A DNA stretch of 64,000 nucleotides from Sphingomonas crocodyli (GTDB taxonomy: Bacteria; Pseudomonadota; Alphaproteobacteria; Sphingomonadales; Sphingomonadaceae). The notes beneath the pieces were generated by a model, which saw only the letters and a list, made by a program, of their open reading frames with translations, was not told where the DNA came from and searched no databases. The DNA lies in NCBI RefSeq assembly GCF_004005865.1, contig NZ_SACN01000001.1:1302001-1366000 (forward strand), in the 5' to 3' direction. Both the position numbers and the translations under genes were made by a program. Position 1 is the stretch's first letter; each line of letters begins with the position of its first letter. Shown here piece after piece: positions 53,197 to 62,176 of this stretch.

Positions 53197-54882
53197 TTAG
53201 GAGGCGTAACCATAGTCTCGCAGAGCCTGCTCTGCTGTGACAAAGCCGTCGCGTAGATCTTGCGCTATGGCTGACCTGTCACGCAGTTGAGGGTCGCCCC
53301 AACCGCCACCGGTCGCAGTAACCATCCGCACCACATCACCCTTTTGTAATCGCACCCGCGCTGGCTTCGCCATGATCTCGGGCGGGTCTGCTCGGACACC
53401 CTGGCGGAGGATTTCAGCATAGTTGGGCGAGCCTGTTTGTCCGCCGGCTGCCCCCCACGGCGGAAATTTGCACCGGCCAAAGCTACCGGTGAAAGTCCAA
53501 CCGTCTTCCGGGATCTCATATTCTAGCGCGACACCCTTACCGCCTCGGAATTGGCCGGCACCGCCGTCATCATCGTGAAAGGCGTAGCGGCGAACTTTCA
53601 CGCCATATTTTTCTTCCGTGATCTCAACAGGGATATTGTAGGTCTCGCCATCGGCCACCGAAAATTGCCCGTTCAGGCCATCACGGTTCTCCATTGCGCC
53701 CCACCCGCCGAGAAGCGGGCTGACGAGAATAGTCGATGCTCCGGTCTTTGGGTGTTTGCCTGCGAAAATCACAGCGCATACGGAAAGCACATGCCCTGCG
53801 GTTAGGCGTTCGGGCAGATGGCTTGCCAGGGCTTTCCAGATGAGGTCCTGCGCGTACAACATGGTTTCCCAATATGTCGCGACTGGTGCTGGACGTTCGG
53901 CGGTGAACAAGGTGCGATCGGGGCAGACGACCTCGATCGCACGAAAGCATCCACCATTGGCGGGAATGCTGGGGTTGGTGAGAGCCTTGAAAATTGTGCG
54001 AACGGCGGAAACGAGCCCAGTGCGAGAGTTGTTGCACGGGCCTACACTTTGCGGCGCACTACCGGTGAAATCGACCTTGAACTTATTCTCGCTGATGTCG
54101 ATCCGCACGCAAACCTTAAGAGGCTCAGTGGTGACGCCATCGTCGTCGATCCAATCCTCAGCATAAAAGGTCCCTTGCGGCAGTTTCTTCAAATCAGCCG
54201 CGACCATCGCTTCGCCATAGTCGAGCAAATCACTCATCGCTTGCTCCATCGCATCGCTTCCATAGCGATCGAAGAGCTCGACAAGACGTGTCTCTGCTAC
54301 TTTGTTGGCAGCGATGCCGGCCCAAAAATCACCCATCGAATCTTTCGGTAGACGAATATTGGATTGGATTAGCTCGAGCACACCGCTCAGGGGCTTACCC
54401 TTCTCGAACACCTTGATCGTTGGAAGCTGAATTCCTTCTTGAAAGATCTCGGTGGAGTCCGTGGTAAAACTGCCTGGCGCCATTCCTCCCACGTCAACCC
54501 AATGCGCCTTGTTCATTGCGAAGGCGACCAACTGGTCACGATAGAAAATGGGCTGCGCGATGGCGACGTCGCACAGATGTGTGCCGCCGCCCTTATAGGG
54601 GTCGTTTGATATGAAAACGTCGCCCGGGAATATGTCGCCGCTGGGTTGAAACTTCTCGAGGATGTCCTGAATCAGAGAGTCGATCATGCCCAGGAAAACG
54701 GTCGTCCCATTGCCTTGGGCGATGAGATCTCCGCGCGCATTGGTGATGCCAACTGAATAATCGAGCGCCTCATAGATGATCGGGCTCATGCTCGTCTTGG
54801 CCATCGCCACGAACATCTCGTCGCCGATCGCTACCAACGCGTTTTTGATGATTTCCTGGGTGAAGGGGTCGTTCTCGCTCAT
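53197..54882 (-). CDS. hyuB: Hydantoinase B/oxoprolinase family protein
   Basis: A 561-residue HyuB. DPFTQEIIKNALVAIGDEM, SNDPYKGGGTHLCDV, GGAGQFRGGKG and TGGGWGDPQLRD are family hallmarks. ATG 54882 lies 2 bases after the HyuA stop. With HyuA it forms an ATP-dependent N-methylhydantoinase/5-oxoprolinase/acetone-carboxylase-like enzyme. The exact substrate is unknown; the neighbouring amidohydrolase could act on the linear product. Confidence 0.9.
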   Translation of the reverse strand: MSENDPFTQEIIKNALVAIGDEMFVAMAKTSMSPIIYEALDYSVGITNARGDLIAQGNGTTVFLGMIDSLIQDILEKFQPSGDIFPGDVFISNDPYKGGGTHLCDVAIAQPIFYRDQLVAFAMNKAHWVDVGGMAPGSFTTDSTEIFQEGIQLPTIKVFEKGKPLSGVLELIQSNIRLPKDSMGDFWAGIAANKVAETRLVELFDRYGSDAMEQAMSDLLDYGEAMVAADLKKLPQGTFYAEDWIDDDGVTTEPLKVCVRIDISENKFKVDFTGSAPQSVGPCNNSRTGLVSAVRTIFKALTNPSIPANGGCFRAIEVVCPDRTLFTAERPAPVATYWETMLYAQDLIWKALASHLPERLTAGHVLSVCAVIFAGKHPKTGASTILVSPLLGGWGAMENRDGLNGQFSVADGETYNIPVEITEEKYGVKVRRYAFHDDDGGAGQFRGGKGVALEYEIPEDGWTFTGSFGRCKFPPWGAAGGQTGSPNYAEILRQGVRADPPEIMAKPARVRLQKGDVVRMVTATGGGWGDPQLRDRSAIAQDLRDGFVTAEQALRDYGYAS

Positions 54883-54884
54883 GA

Positions 54885-56927
54885 TCAATTCCCGAGCTCG
54901 ATATGAATGTTGCCCACCGCGTCCATCGTAGCCCTGCAGCCGGGGTTGATGACGATCGTGGTGGTTTTGTCCTCGATCACCGCGGGACCGGCAATCTCCA
55001 TGCCTGGCTCAAAGCGGTTCAGATCGTACGCTGCGCTCTCATGGACGCCATCGACATCGAAATCGATGACGCGTCGACCCGAGAGGGCGTCGCTGACTGT
55101 GGCGCCCGTTATGGTCTTTGGCGGGAGGTCTAGCTTGTCGGTCTCGTTGAAAGCGACGACGTGATAGTTCACCAACTCGACGTCATTAGGCAGCCGGAAC
55201 TTATATTCCCGCTCATGCTCAGCGTGGAAATCCTCAACAGCCTGCCCAACTTGCGCTAAGCCTAAGAGCCCCGCTGCCATCGGCACTTTGACCGTGTGAT
55301 CCTGTCCGCAATAGCGAATGTCGGCAAAGCGTTCGAAGCGCAGGCGCGATGCATCCATGCCTTCGTCAGCGCAGACTTTTTGTGCTTCGGCTTCGATATC
55401 GCCGTAGACCATATTAAGGGTATCAGTCGGGTAGGTGGCGAGCTGCTCGACCCTGGTCATCAGAAAATCTCGGCGGATGTCGCTCATCAACATCCCCCAG
55501 GCCGAGAATACCGCTGAGTTCGCCGGAATGATCACCTTACGCGCTAAGAGGTCCTTGCCAAGCGAGACAGCGTGCATCGCACCACCGCCGCCAAAGGCAA
55601 TGAGCGCGAAGTCGCGTGGATCGAAGCCGCGATTGAGTGACACGAGCTTGAGAGCATTGACCATGTTCGCGTTGGCGATGCGGATAACACCGCGAGCAAT
55701 GTCCTGGACGCTGCCGCCCATTCGGTCCGCAAAACGTTGGAATGCTGCCTGGACATTCTCGATATCGGGCGCTTGCTCTCCGCCGAGAAACAATTTCGGA
55801 TTAATCCGCCCCAGTACGAGATTGGCATCCGTGGTCGTGGGTTCGGTACCGCCTCGGCCATAAGCGGCTGGGCCAGGTGTCGAGCCTGCACTCTTGGGAC
55901 CGACATGGAGGCGGCCGCCATCATCAATCCATGCGATTGATCCGCCGCCATTGCCGATCTCGACAAGGTCAACGACGGGGGTTCGGATTGGGTAGCCCGG
56001 ATTGGTGCGATGCCACTCGATCTTATAATCGGTGGTGATCCTTGCCTGTCCATCACGGATCAACGCGGTCTTGGCCGTCGTGCCGCCGATATCGAGCGCG
56101 ATGAGATTTGGCTCGCCGATTTTGCGACCAAGCGCAGCAGCGCCCAATACGCCGCTTGCGGGACCAGATTCCACAAGCGCGATTGGATTATGTCGCGCTC
56201 CCTGCACAGTCGTGACGCCCCCGTTTGACTGCATGATATAAGGTGCTGAGCACAGGCCACGGGCCTGGAGGCCGGCTTCCAGCTGCCCCAGGTAGCGTTT
56301 AGCTATAGGGTGGACATAAGCTGATAATACGGTCGTGCTTGTCCGCTCATATTCGCGCCATTCGCGACATACCTCATAGGATCCAACAACCGAGAGGTTG
56401 GGCCAAAGTGCGCGAAGCTCAGAGCAGACGGAAGCTTCATGTTCAGCGTTCGCATAAGAATGCAGAAAGCACACGGCGACCGCCTCAACGCCTTCTGCTT
56501 CAAGCACCTTGCCAATCGCTTCTAGGCTGGCAAGGTCGATTGGCTGGATTATCTCGCCATCGGCCCCAATGCGCTCGTCCATTTCGAAGCGCAGATAGCG
56601 CGGTACGAACGGTGCGGGCTTCTTGAACGCGAAATTGAACAGGTCGGGTCGATTACCTCGTGCGATTTCGAGGACGTCCCGAAAACCACGGGTTGTGATC
56701 AAAGCTGTCTTGCTGCCGGTTCGCGAGAGCAAGGCATTGATGACGACCGTTGTCCCGTGGGCGAAGAATGCGAACGTCTCTGGAGAGAGGCCCGCCCGGT
56801 CAATCGCGTGCAGCACACCCTGATCGAAATTGGGCGGTGTCGTATCAGCTTTAGCCGTGACGATCCCGTCCGGTCCGATAGCGACAAGATCGGTGAAAGT
56901 TCCTCCAACATCAGTTGCCACACGCAT
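54885..56927 (-). CDS. hyuA: Hydantoinase A/oxoprolinase family protein
   Basis: A 680-residue HyuA from ATG 56927. RVATDVGGTFTDLVAI is the N-terminal ATP-binding motif, NALLSRTGSKTALITT the substrate loop region, IALDIGGTTAK and AFGGGGAMHA the later ATPase motifs. It is the first gene of the operon. Divergent from the TonB receptor at 57140, with a palindrome-rich region between. Confidence 0.9.
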   Translation of the reverse strand: MRVATDVGGTFTDLVAIGPDGIVTAKADTTPPNFDQGVLHAIDRAGLSPETFAFFAHGTTVVINALLSRTGSKTALITTRGFRDVLEIARGNRPDLFNFAFKKPAPFVPRYLRFEMDERIGADGEIIQPIDLASLEAIGKVLEAEGVEAVAVCFLHSYANAEHEASVCSELRALWPNLSVVGSYEVCREWREYERTSTTVLSAYVHPIAKRYLGQLEAGLQARGLCSAPYIMQSNGGVTTVQGARHNPIALVESGPASGVLGAAALGRKIGEPNLIALDIGGTTAKTALIRDGQARITTDYKIEWHRTNPGYPIRTPVVDLVEIGNGGGSIAWIDDGGRLHVGPKSAGSTPGPAAYGRGGTEPTTTDANLVLGRINPKLFLGGEQAPDIENVQAAFQRFADRMGGSVQDIARGVIRIANANMVNALKLVSLNRGFDPRDFALIAFGGGGAMHAVSLGKDLLARKVIIPANSAVFSAWGMLMSDIRRDFLMTRVEQLATYPTDTLNMVYGDIEAEAQKVCADEGMDASRLRFERFADIRYCGQDHTVKVPMAAGLLGLAQVGQAVEDFHAEHEREYKFRLPNDVELVNYHVVAFNETDKLDLPPKTITGATVSDALSGRRVIDFDVDGVHESAAYDLNRFEPGMEIAGPAVIEDKTTTIVINPGCRATMDAVGNIHIELGN

Positions 56928-57024
56928 GATCGATCCGATGTCCTCTTTCGATTTTTGTAGCCTGTAAGCCAGCCGACACGCTCCGAATATCCCAGCAGCG
57001 CCCCTCGCTGTCACAGAGCTGTAT

Positions 57025-57072
57025 CACATAATGTGACATGTCAAACTTTTTGTTGACATCAAAATATTTGAT
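57025..57072. promoter_or_regulatory. Palindrome-rich divergent regulatory region
   Basis: Between hyuA and the TonB receptor lie CACAT-A-ATGTG (57025-57035), the perfect palindrome TGACATGTCA (57034-57043), and ATCAAA-ATA-TTTGAT (57058-57072) overlapping a TTGACA box (57053-57058). These are good operator candidates. The XRE-cupin regulator at 59549 is the closest candidate binder. Confidence 0.6.
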
Positions 57073-57139
57073 CATATCCCTTTGATGGTAGCTGGGACAG
57101 GCGAGCGCCGCCGAGCCGACATAAAGGGAAGGGGCTTTT

Positions 57140-59479
57140 ATGAAGATCGCTTACATGGGGGGTAGTTCGATCGCGGCGATGTTGGCTGTGGCGTGCCTGG
57201 CGCCCGCAGCAGCTCAGGCTCAGACATCTGCGCCTAGCGCGGAGGTGCCTACATCTTTGGATGAAATCGTTGTCACTGCACGGTCACGCGAGGAAAAGCT
57301 GCTGGACGCGCCAGTCGCGGTCACGGCGATCACCGCGACCTCTATCGAGCGCGCAAATCTGACGCGAGCAACCGATTTCATCGCGCTTGTTCCCAACATC
57401 ACAATTGCTGACGCGCAGGATTCGGGGAACGTCTCGATCAATATCCGCGGTGTTGGTCAGATCCGTAACGGCGAGACGCCGGTCGCGATTTCGATCGATG
57501 GAGTGCTATTGTCGAGCCCGCTCCAGTTCAAACAGGAGTTTTTCGACATCCAGCAAATTGAGGTTCTGCGTGGACCGCAAGGCGCGCTTTATGGGCGAAA
57601 CGCCATTGCTGGTGCGATCAATATCACGACCAAGCGTCCAACCAATGACTTCTCGGGTAATCTGCGCGTTGGCTACGGCAATGGCGACGCGTTTACCGCC
57701 AGTGCTGCTGTCAGCGGCGCGCTTATCGACGACGTTCTGCTTGTTCGCGCTGGGATCTCGCGGTCGCAGTCGGATGGTCTGATCCGCAACAGCTTCCTTA
57801 ACAAGAAGGTCGATTATTTCGAGGATACGACTGCTAGGCTGCGGCTGGACTGGACCCCGACGGACACGGTGTCGGTCGATTTTCGAGGCTTCTATTCGAC
57901 CCGCAAGGGTGGTGCCGCATATTTTGCGCGTCCGCTTCTGCAGGCATCGGGGCGACCGTTCCTTGACCCGGTACCCAATGTCGACGTTGCGAATGATGTG
58001 GTGGCGCCAGAATCGAATAATCTGGGCTTTGATGACCGCCAGCTGATTGATTTCTCGCTCAAGGTCGACGTCGATACCGCGATCGGAACGCTCACATCGA
58101 CGACCGCTTATAGCAATGTGCAGCATCTCGTAGCGTTTGATGGCTACGACTATTCGAACAACCGTCAGTGCTATCTGTTTGGCTATGGATCGGTGTCGGA
58201 TGGCCTTGTCAATTGTACCAACCCGCGGACGTTCGGGCTCGGCCCGAGCGGCAATCCTAACGGTGCAGATGTGCAATTCCCGGCGGGCTACAACACGACC
58301 TTCCAGGATAATGACATCAAAAATTGGAGCCAGGAGGTCCGCTTAACCTCTCCGGGCGACCAGCCCTTGCGCTATATCGCCGGCGCCTATTTTCTGTGGC
58401 GCGACCGTTCGCTGGTAACGGGTACGAATGAGGATCTGGGTTTTGGCATCATTCCCGTGCTTGATTTCGATCCGCTAACTCCCAATCAAACGCGGCGCTA
58501 TTTCGCAGAAAACAACAAGGACTTCGCTTACGCGCTGTTTGGCCAGATCAATTATGATGTGACCGAGACGGTTGAGCTGTCGCTCTCTGGCCGTTTCGAC
58601 AGCGATCGTCGGCGGCAGACCGATCCCCGTGTGGCGCCGTTCAGAGTCGATGGCTTTGGTCTGCCGATTACGGGGCCTGCTAAGCGCGAAGCTACCTTCA
58701 AGAAGTTTCAGCCCAAGGGCACCATTCGTTGGAAGCCGTCGGATCAAACTCAGGTTTATGCAACGGCAGCGCAAGGCTTTCGGTCGGGCGGCTTCAACTC
58801 GCCGGGTACGGAAGTCGACCCTTTTACGGGCGCTCCCATCTCGGCATCTGTCTATAAGAAAGAAGTCGCGACCAGCTATGAAGTCGGCGCGAAGGCCTCG
58901 CTGCTCGACAATATGCTTACATTGAGCGGGGCCGCTTTCATCACCCGCGCTAAGGATCTGCAGGCCTTCAATTTCAACGGATCGGTCAATGCGCAGATCG
59001 TCACCAACATCGATCGCGTCGATATCACTGGCGTTGAGCTTGAATGGACACTGCGTCCCGTGACCAGCTTCAAGGTCTTCGGCAGCGTTGGTTTCACCGA
59101 TGCGGAGATCAAAAAATATGCAGCCAACCCCGCTGCGATCGGCAATCAGGTACCTTATACGACCAAGCTGACGATCAGCTCGGGCGTGGAATATGTGGCT
59201 CCGCTATCGGACGACTATAATGGCGTATTCCGAGCCGACTGGCAGCGTCGCGGTAAGACCTACTTCCATGAAGGCGGTACCTTCGTCGGTGTGCCAGTTC
59301 GCGACCCGATCAACTTTGTGAGCGGTCGTATTGCTCTGGAGCATCGAAAGGGCTGGTCGATCGCGATCTGGGGGAAAAATCTGCTCAACGAGCGCTATTA
59401 TGAGGAGGTCGTGGCCCCCGACTATAACTATCAGGGCCGACCGCGAACCTACGGTGTCGAATTGGCGGCGAAGTTCTAA
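57140..59479 (+). CDS. TonB-dependent outer-membrane receptor
   Basis: A 779-residue receptor. Signal peptide to AAQAQ; LDEIVVTARSREE; plug QIEVLRGPQGALYGRNAIAG; barrel ends YGVELAAKF. GGGAAGGGG precedes the ATG. Divergent from hyuA-hyuB-amidohydrolase, so it should bring in the compound that these enzymes open. A strong hairpin follows it. Confidence 0.9.
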   Translation: MKIAYMGGSSIAAMLAVACLAPAAAQAQTSAPSAEVPTSLDEIVVTARSREEKLLDAPVAVTAITATSIERANLTRATDFIALVPNITIADAQDSGNVSINIRGVGQIRNGETPVAISIDGVLLSSPLQFKQEFFDIQQIEVLRGPQGALYGRNAIAGAINITTKRPTNDFSGNLRVGYGNGDAFTASAAVSGALIDDVLLVRAGISRSQSDGLIRNSFLNKKVDYFEDTTARLRLDWTPTDTVSVDFRGFYSTRKGGAAYFARPLLQASGRPFLDPVPNVDVANDVVAPESNNLGFDDRQLIDFSLKVDVDTAIGTLTSTTAYSNVQHLVAFDGYDYSNNRQCYLFGYGSVSDGLVNCTNPRTFGLGPSGNPNGADVQFPAGYNTTFQDNDIKNWSQEVRLTSPGDQPLRYIAGAYFLWRDRSLVTGTNEDLGFGIIPVLDFDPLTPNQTRRYFAENNKDFAYALFGQINYDVTETVELSLSGRFDSDRRRQTDPRVAPFRVDGFGLPITGPAKREATFKKFQPKGTIRWKPSDQTQVYATAAQGFRSGGFNSPGTEVDPFTGAPISASVYKKEVATSYEVGAKASLLDNMLTLSGAAFITRAKDLQAFNFNGSVNAQIVTNIDRVDITGVELEWTLRPVTSFKVFGSVGFTDAEIKKYAANPAAIGNQVPYTTKLTISSGVEYVAPLSDDYNGVFRADWQRRGKTYFHEGGTFVGVPVRDPINFVSGRIALEHRKGWSIAIWGKNLLNERYYEEVVAPDYNYQGRPRTYGVELAAKF

Positions 59480-59484
59480 CGACA

Positions 59485-59516
59485 AAGGCCCGGATGTCGT
59501 CGAGCATCCGGGCCTT
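59485..59516 (+). terminator. Terminator hairpin after the TonB receptor
   Basis: A perfect 12-bp stem AAGGCCCGGATG / CATCCGGGCCTT with an 8-base loop lies 5 bases after the receptor stop. A T-run is lacking after it, but AAA precedes and TT closes the stem. Confidence 0.7.
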
Positions 59517-59548
59517 GCGAAACAAAATGCTTATTTGGAGAGACGCGA

Positions 59549-60142
59549 ATGCCCTTCCTAGCCCCCAAGCGGACGCCCAGGAAGATTGCCATAGGCGGCC
59601 GGATTAAGAGCCGTCGCCAGGAGCTTGGTTTGACGCTGCAGGCCCTGGCGGACGCGAGCGGTTTGTCTGCGCCATTTTTGTCGCAGGCAGAGCGCAATCA
59701 GACGGTGCCATCGCTCGTATCCCTGACTGCGCTAGCGGCAGCGCTCGAGGTGGATATCGGATATTTCATGGAGGTGCCGAAGGACGAGAACATCGTTCGG
59801 CGTGCTGACGAACCCGAATATATCGATATCGACTCTCCGGTCATTTATCAGCAGCTGAGCTCGGCACTGCCGGGGCAGATGATGGATGCGATCCTGATGA
59901 CCATCCCGCCAGGGCATCGCTTTCCAGTTGACCAGCGCGAAGGCGAAGATTTCCTCTTTGTAGTTAGCGGGGAGCTTGTGTCCCAAGTCGGAGACCTGCG
60001 TGAGGTTCTTCGAAAGGGCGACAGCATGCATTTCCGGTCCATTTCGCCCCATACGGCTTGGAACGAAACCGATCAGCCTGCGATCCTGCTTTACGTGGGG
60101 ACGCCCTCAATCTTTCGCGCTGTTTTGGAACAGAAGAATTGA
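59549..60142 (+). CDS. XRE-cupin transcriptional regulator
   Basis: A 197-residue regulator. N-terminal XRE helix-turn-helix (GLTLQALADASGLSAPFLSQAE), C-terminal cupin domain (VDQREGEDFLFVVSGELV, GDSMHFRSISPHTAWN) that would bind the inducer. This design is common in regulators of amino-acid and polyamine catabolism (PuuR type). A GGAGAG site precedes the ATG. The next cupin gene overlaps its stop. Confidence 0.85.
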   Translation: MPFLAPKRTPRKIAIGGRIKSRRQELGLTLQALADASGLSAPFLSQAERNQTVPSLVSLTALAAALEVDIGYFMEVPKDENIVRRADEPEYIDIDSPVIYQQLSSALPGQMMDAILMTIPPGHRFPVDQREGEDFLFVVSGELVSQVGDLREVLRKGDSMHFRSISPHTAWNETDQPAILLYVGTPSIFRAVLEQKN

Positions 60143-60480
60143 CCGTGGAGGCCAAAACTTTGCTCTGGTCGCAGAGCAGCAGTGCACCGCTGCTCGAGCA
60201 GTTCATGTTCAAAGATGACGCTGCTGACACGCTTATCGTTGGGACGGGGCATTTCAAAACAGGCCAGCGCATGCCGGCCGAAGGCTGCTCGACATATGGT
60301 ATGCGAGAGATCAGCGTCATTCTCGAAGGCGCGATCGAAACGACTGTCGGAGACCATAAGGTCGTTCTTCGCGCTGGGGATATTGTCACCATCCCCGCAA
60401 ATTCGCTCCAATTCTCCCATTTTCTCGAAGATACCAAGTTGGTCTACATCTTCTTTGGCCCGAGAAAATTGGCGGATTGA
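60139..60480 (+). CDS. Small cupin domain protein
   Basis: A protein of about 113 residues with a single cupin barrel (GTGHFKTGQRMPAEGCSTYG, LRAGDIVTIPANSLQFSHFL). Start at TTG 60139 (TTGA overlap with the regulator stop) or GTG 60145. A longer reading from 60058 would lie in the regulator gene. It could be a metabolite-binding protein or a small isomerase/dioxygenase; the few histidines make the metal site unsure. Confidence 0.65.
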   Translation: MTVEAKTLLWSQSSSAPLLEQFMFKDDAADTLIVGTGHFKTGQRMPAEGCSTYGMREISVILEGAIETTVGDHKVVLRAGDIVTIPANSLQFSHFLEDTKLVYIFFGPRKLAD

Positions 60481-60538
60481 TCAGGGCAAGCCACAGCACG
60501 ACCTTGGCTTGCCGGTGGCGCATTCTCGCGGAGGCCTG

Positions 60539-60913
60539 ATGTATACCATTCAGTTCAACCGCGCGTGGAACCTCCTCGATATAAGCTGGTCAGGCTTATT
60601 CACGCCTGATGAAATGCGTCGTTATGCGGCCGACTGTGAAGCTTGCAGGCGGCGAGAGCGAATAGAGCCTGGGTACCGGCTCAGGATTGTGCTGACGGAC
60701 AATCAGCCTCTACCTCAAGATACGTTGGGAGTGCTCGGTAAAGTCTTCGAAAATTTCCCAGTCTCGAGCCGCACCGCGATGGTCACGAAAAGCGCGGTTG
60801 CTCGTATGCAGATACGGCGAACCATGATGGTGCCACAGATGCAAATATTCGACGATCCTACCGCCGCTTTGGCTTGGTTGATGGCGCCGCAGGCGCGGGA
60901 AGGCGGCGTTTAG
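60539..60913 (+). CDS. SpoIIAA-like (STAS/SEC14) domain protein
   Basis: A 124-residue soluble protein that fits the SpoIIAA-like STAS/SEC14 fold (NLLDISWSGLFTPDEMRRYA; MQIFDDPTAALAWL at the end). GGAGG precedes ATG 60539. The function of these single-domain proteins is unknown. It follows the cupin gene by 58 bases and ends 35 bases before the convergent esterase stop. Confidence 0.6.
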   Translation: MYTIQFNRAWNLLDISWSGLFTPDEMRRYAADCEACRRRERIEPGYRLRIVLTDNQPLPQDTLGVLGKVFENFPVSSRTAMVTKSAVARMQIRRTMMVPQMQIFDDPTAALAWLMAPQAREGGV

Positions 60914-60948
60914 GGGTGCTAGCGGATTTAGGTGTTCTGCCAGCGCGG

Positions 60949-62079
60949 CTAGCGCGCCGGTCGGGTCATCTCTCTGATCCACTTAATGATGAGATCGGCA
61001 ATCTGGAGATTGTTTCGATCCTGCATGATCATGTGACTATTCCCGCGGATGCCGAGCTCACTCGTATGCAGCATTTTGGCATTACCCTTTGCGGCGTTCA
61101 CGCGAGCAACGAACTTCTCACAGTCTTGGAAAAAGGGGAGCCAACTCACACCTTGGCTTTGGGGTGTTTCGAGATGGTCGCCATAGACGACCAATATCGG
61201 TAGCCGCGCGAGCTTCGTGATCTGGTCATCGCTATATTCAGCCGCCTTGCACCCTGGCGGCTCGATCGCGACCAGCGCTCTGATGCCGCTGGGGGCGAGC
61301 AAAGCGGCTTCAAATGGGTAGCGACCTGCTTGTGAATGGCCCATGAGCACGGCGCCCTTCAATTGCTGTGCTAGTGCTGCGAGGGCTGAAAAATTGGGGT
61401 CATATGCGGGGAAGCTCTGGCCTAGGTCCGGAACTGCCTGTTTGGCGAACTCACTTGCCGCGGCCACCGGAAATTGGCTGTCGCTAAACGCTTCTCCGGC
61501 TTTTGGACCAAAACGAAAGCGCACCCAGGCGACATCGTTCGCAACGCGGCGCAGATTTGGTTGGCTTTGTGGGTTAGCAGCGCCCGCGCGCGCAGCATTG
61601 AAGGGGGCTTGATTGAAGCCTGAGCGGGCACGCCCGACCTGATCCACAACGTAACTCGGGAAACCGCGTCGCGCGAAATATTCATACCAACCCATGCGGC
61701 CATCGGGCGTGGTTTCGTAGCTTTTCCCGGTGAGCGTGCCGCCATGAACCATCACGACCGGGAGTCCCGAGCGCTTTTGCGGAATGAGATATTGCACATA
61801 CATCTGGTCGACGGTGATTTCACCGTCGCCATAAAGGCCGATCTCGGTCGCATTTTGCTTGGCTGCGTGTCCACCGACGAAAAAGCTTCCCGTCGATTCC
61901 AAACTGAGAGGTCCCTTCGGTCGACTTATCTCTTCGAGCTTCTGAGCGGATAACGGTGCCGCCATCATCAAAGCGCCGGTGAGCAGTCCTGCTGATGCTA
62001 CCTTGCAGACGGGAACCAAAGCTGCCGCAAGGGCCGGTCGCTTGTGCCGGTTGCATCGGCGGCTCTCAACATATGCCAT
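60949..62079 (-). CDS. Exported alpha/beta-hydrolase (esterase)
   Basis: A 376-residue hydrolase with a basic N-terminus and signal segment (VASAGLLTGALMMAAPLSAQ). HGGTLTGKS gives the oxyanion loop, GHSQAG the Ser nucleophile, GDHLETP the Asp region and NSHMIMQD the His. The family is the esterase type frequent in sphingomonad aromatic-compound clusters. ATG 62079 with GGAGAG 5 bases upstream is chosen. It is downstream of the MFS gene (97-bp gap). Confidence 0.8.
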   Translation of the reverse strand: MAYVESRRCNRHKRPALAAALVPVCKVASAGLLTGALMMAAPLSAQKLEEISRPKGPLSLESTGSFFVGGHAAKQNATEIGLYGDGEITVDQMYVQYLIPQKRSGLPVVMVHGGTLTGKSYETTPDGRMGWYEYFARRGFPSYVVDQVGRARSGFNQAPFNAARAGAANPQSQPNLRRVANDVAWVRFRFGPKAGEAFSDSQFPVAAASEFAKQAVPDLGQSFPAYDPNFSALAALAQQLKGAVLMGHSQAGRYPFEAALLAPSGIRALVAIEPPGCKAAEYSDDQITKLARLPILVVYGDHLETPQSQGVSWLPFFQDCEKFVARVNAAKGNAKMLHTSELGIRGNSHMIMQDRNNLQIADLIIKWIREMTRPAR

Positions 62080-62176
62080 TGTGCTCTCCGCTCTACACGC
62101 TGCCCAATTCTTGCCAGAAGCGGCCAAGCTTCACTTCTCCAATCATGATTGCCACCAAGTGCCGCAGATCGTGGCG

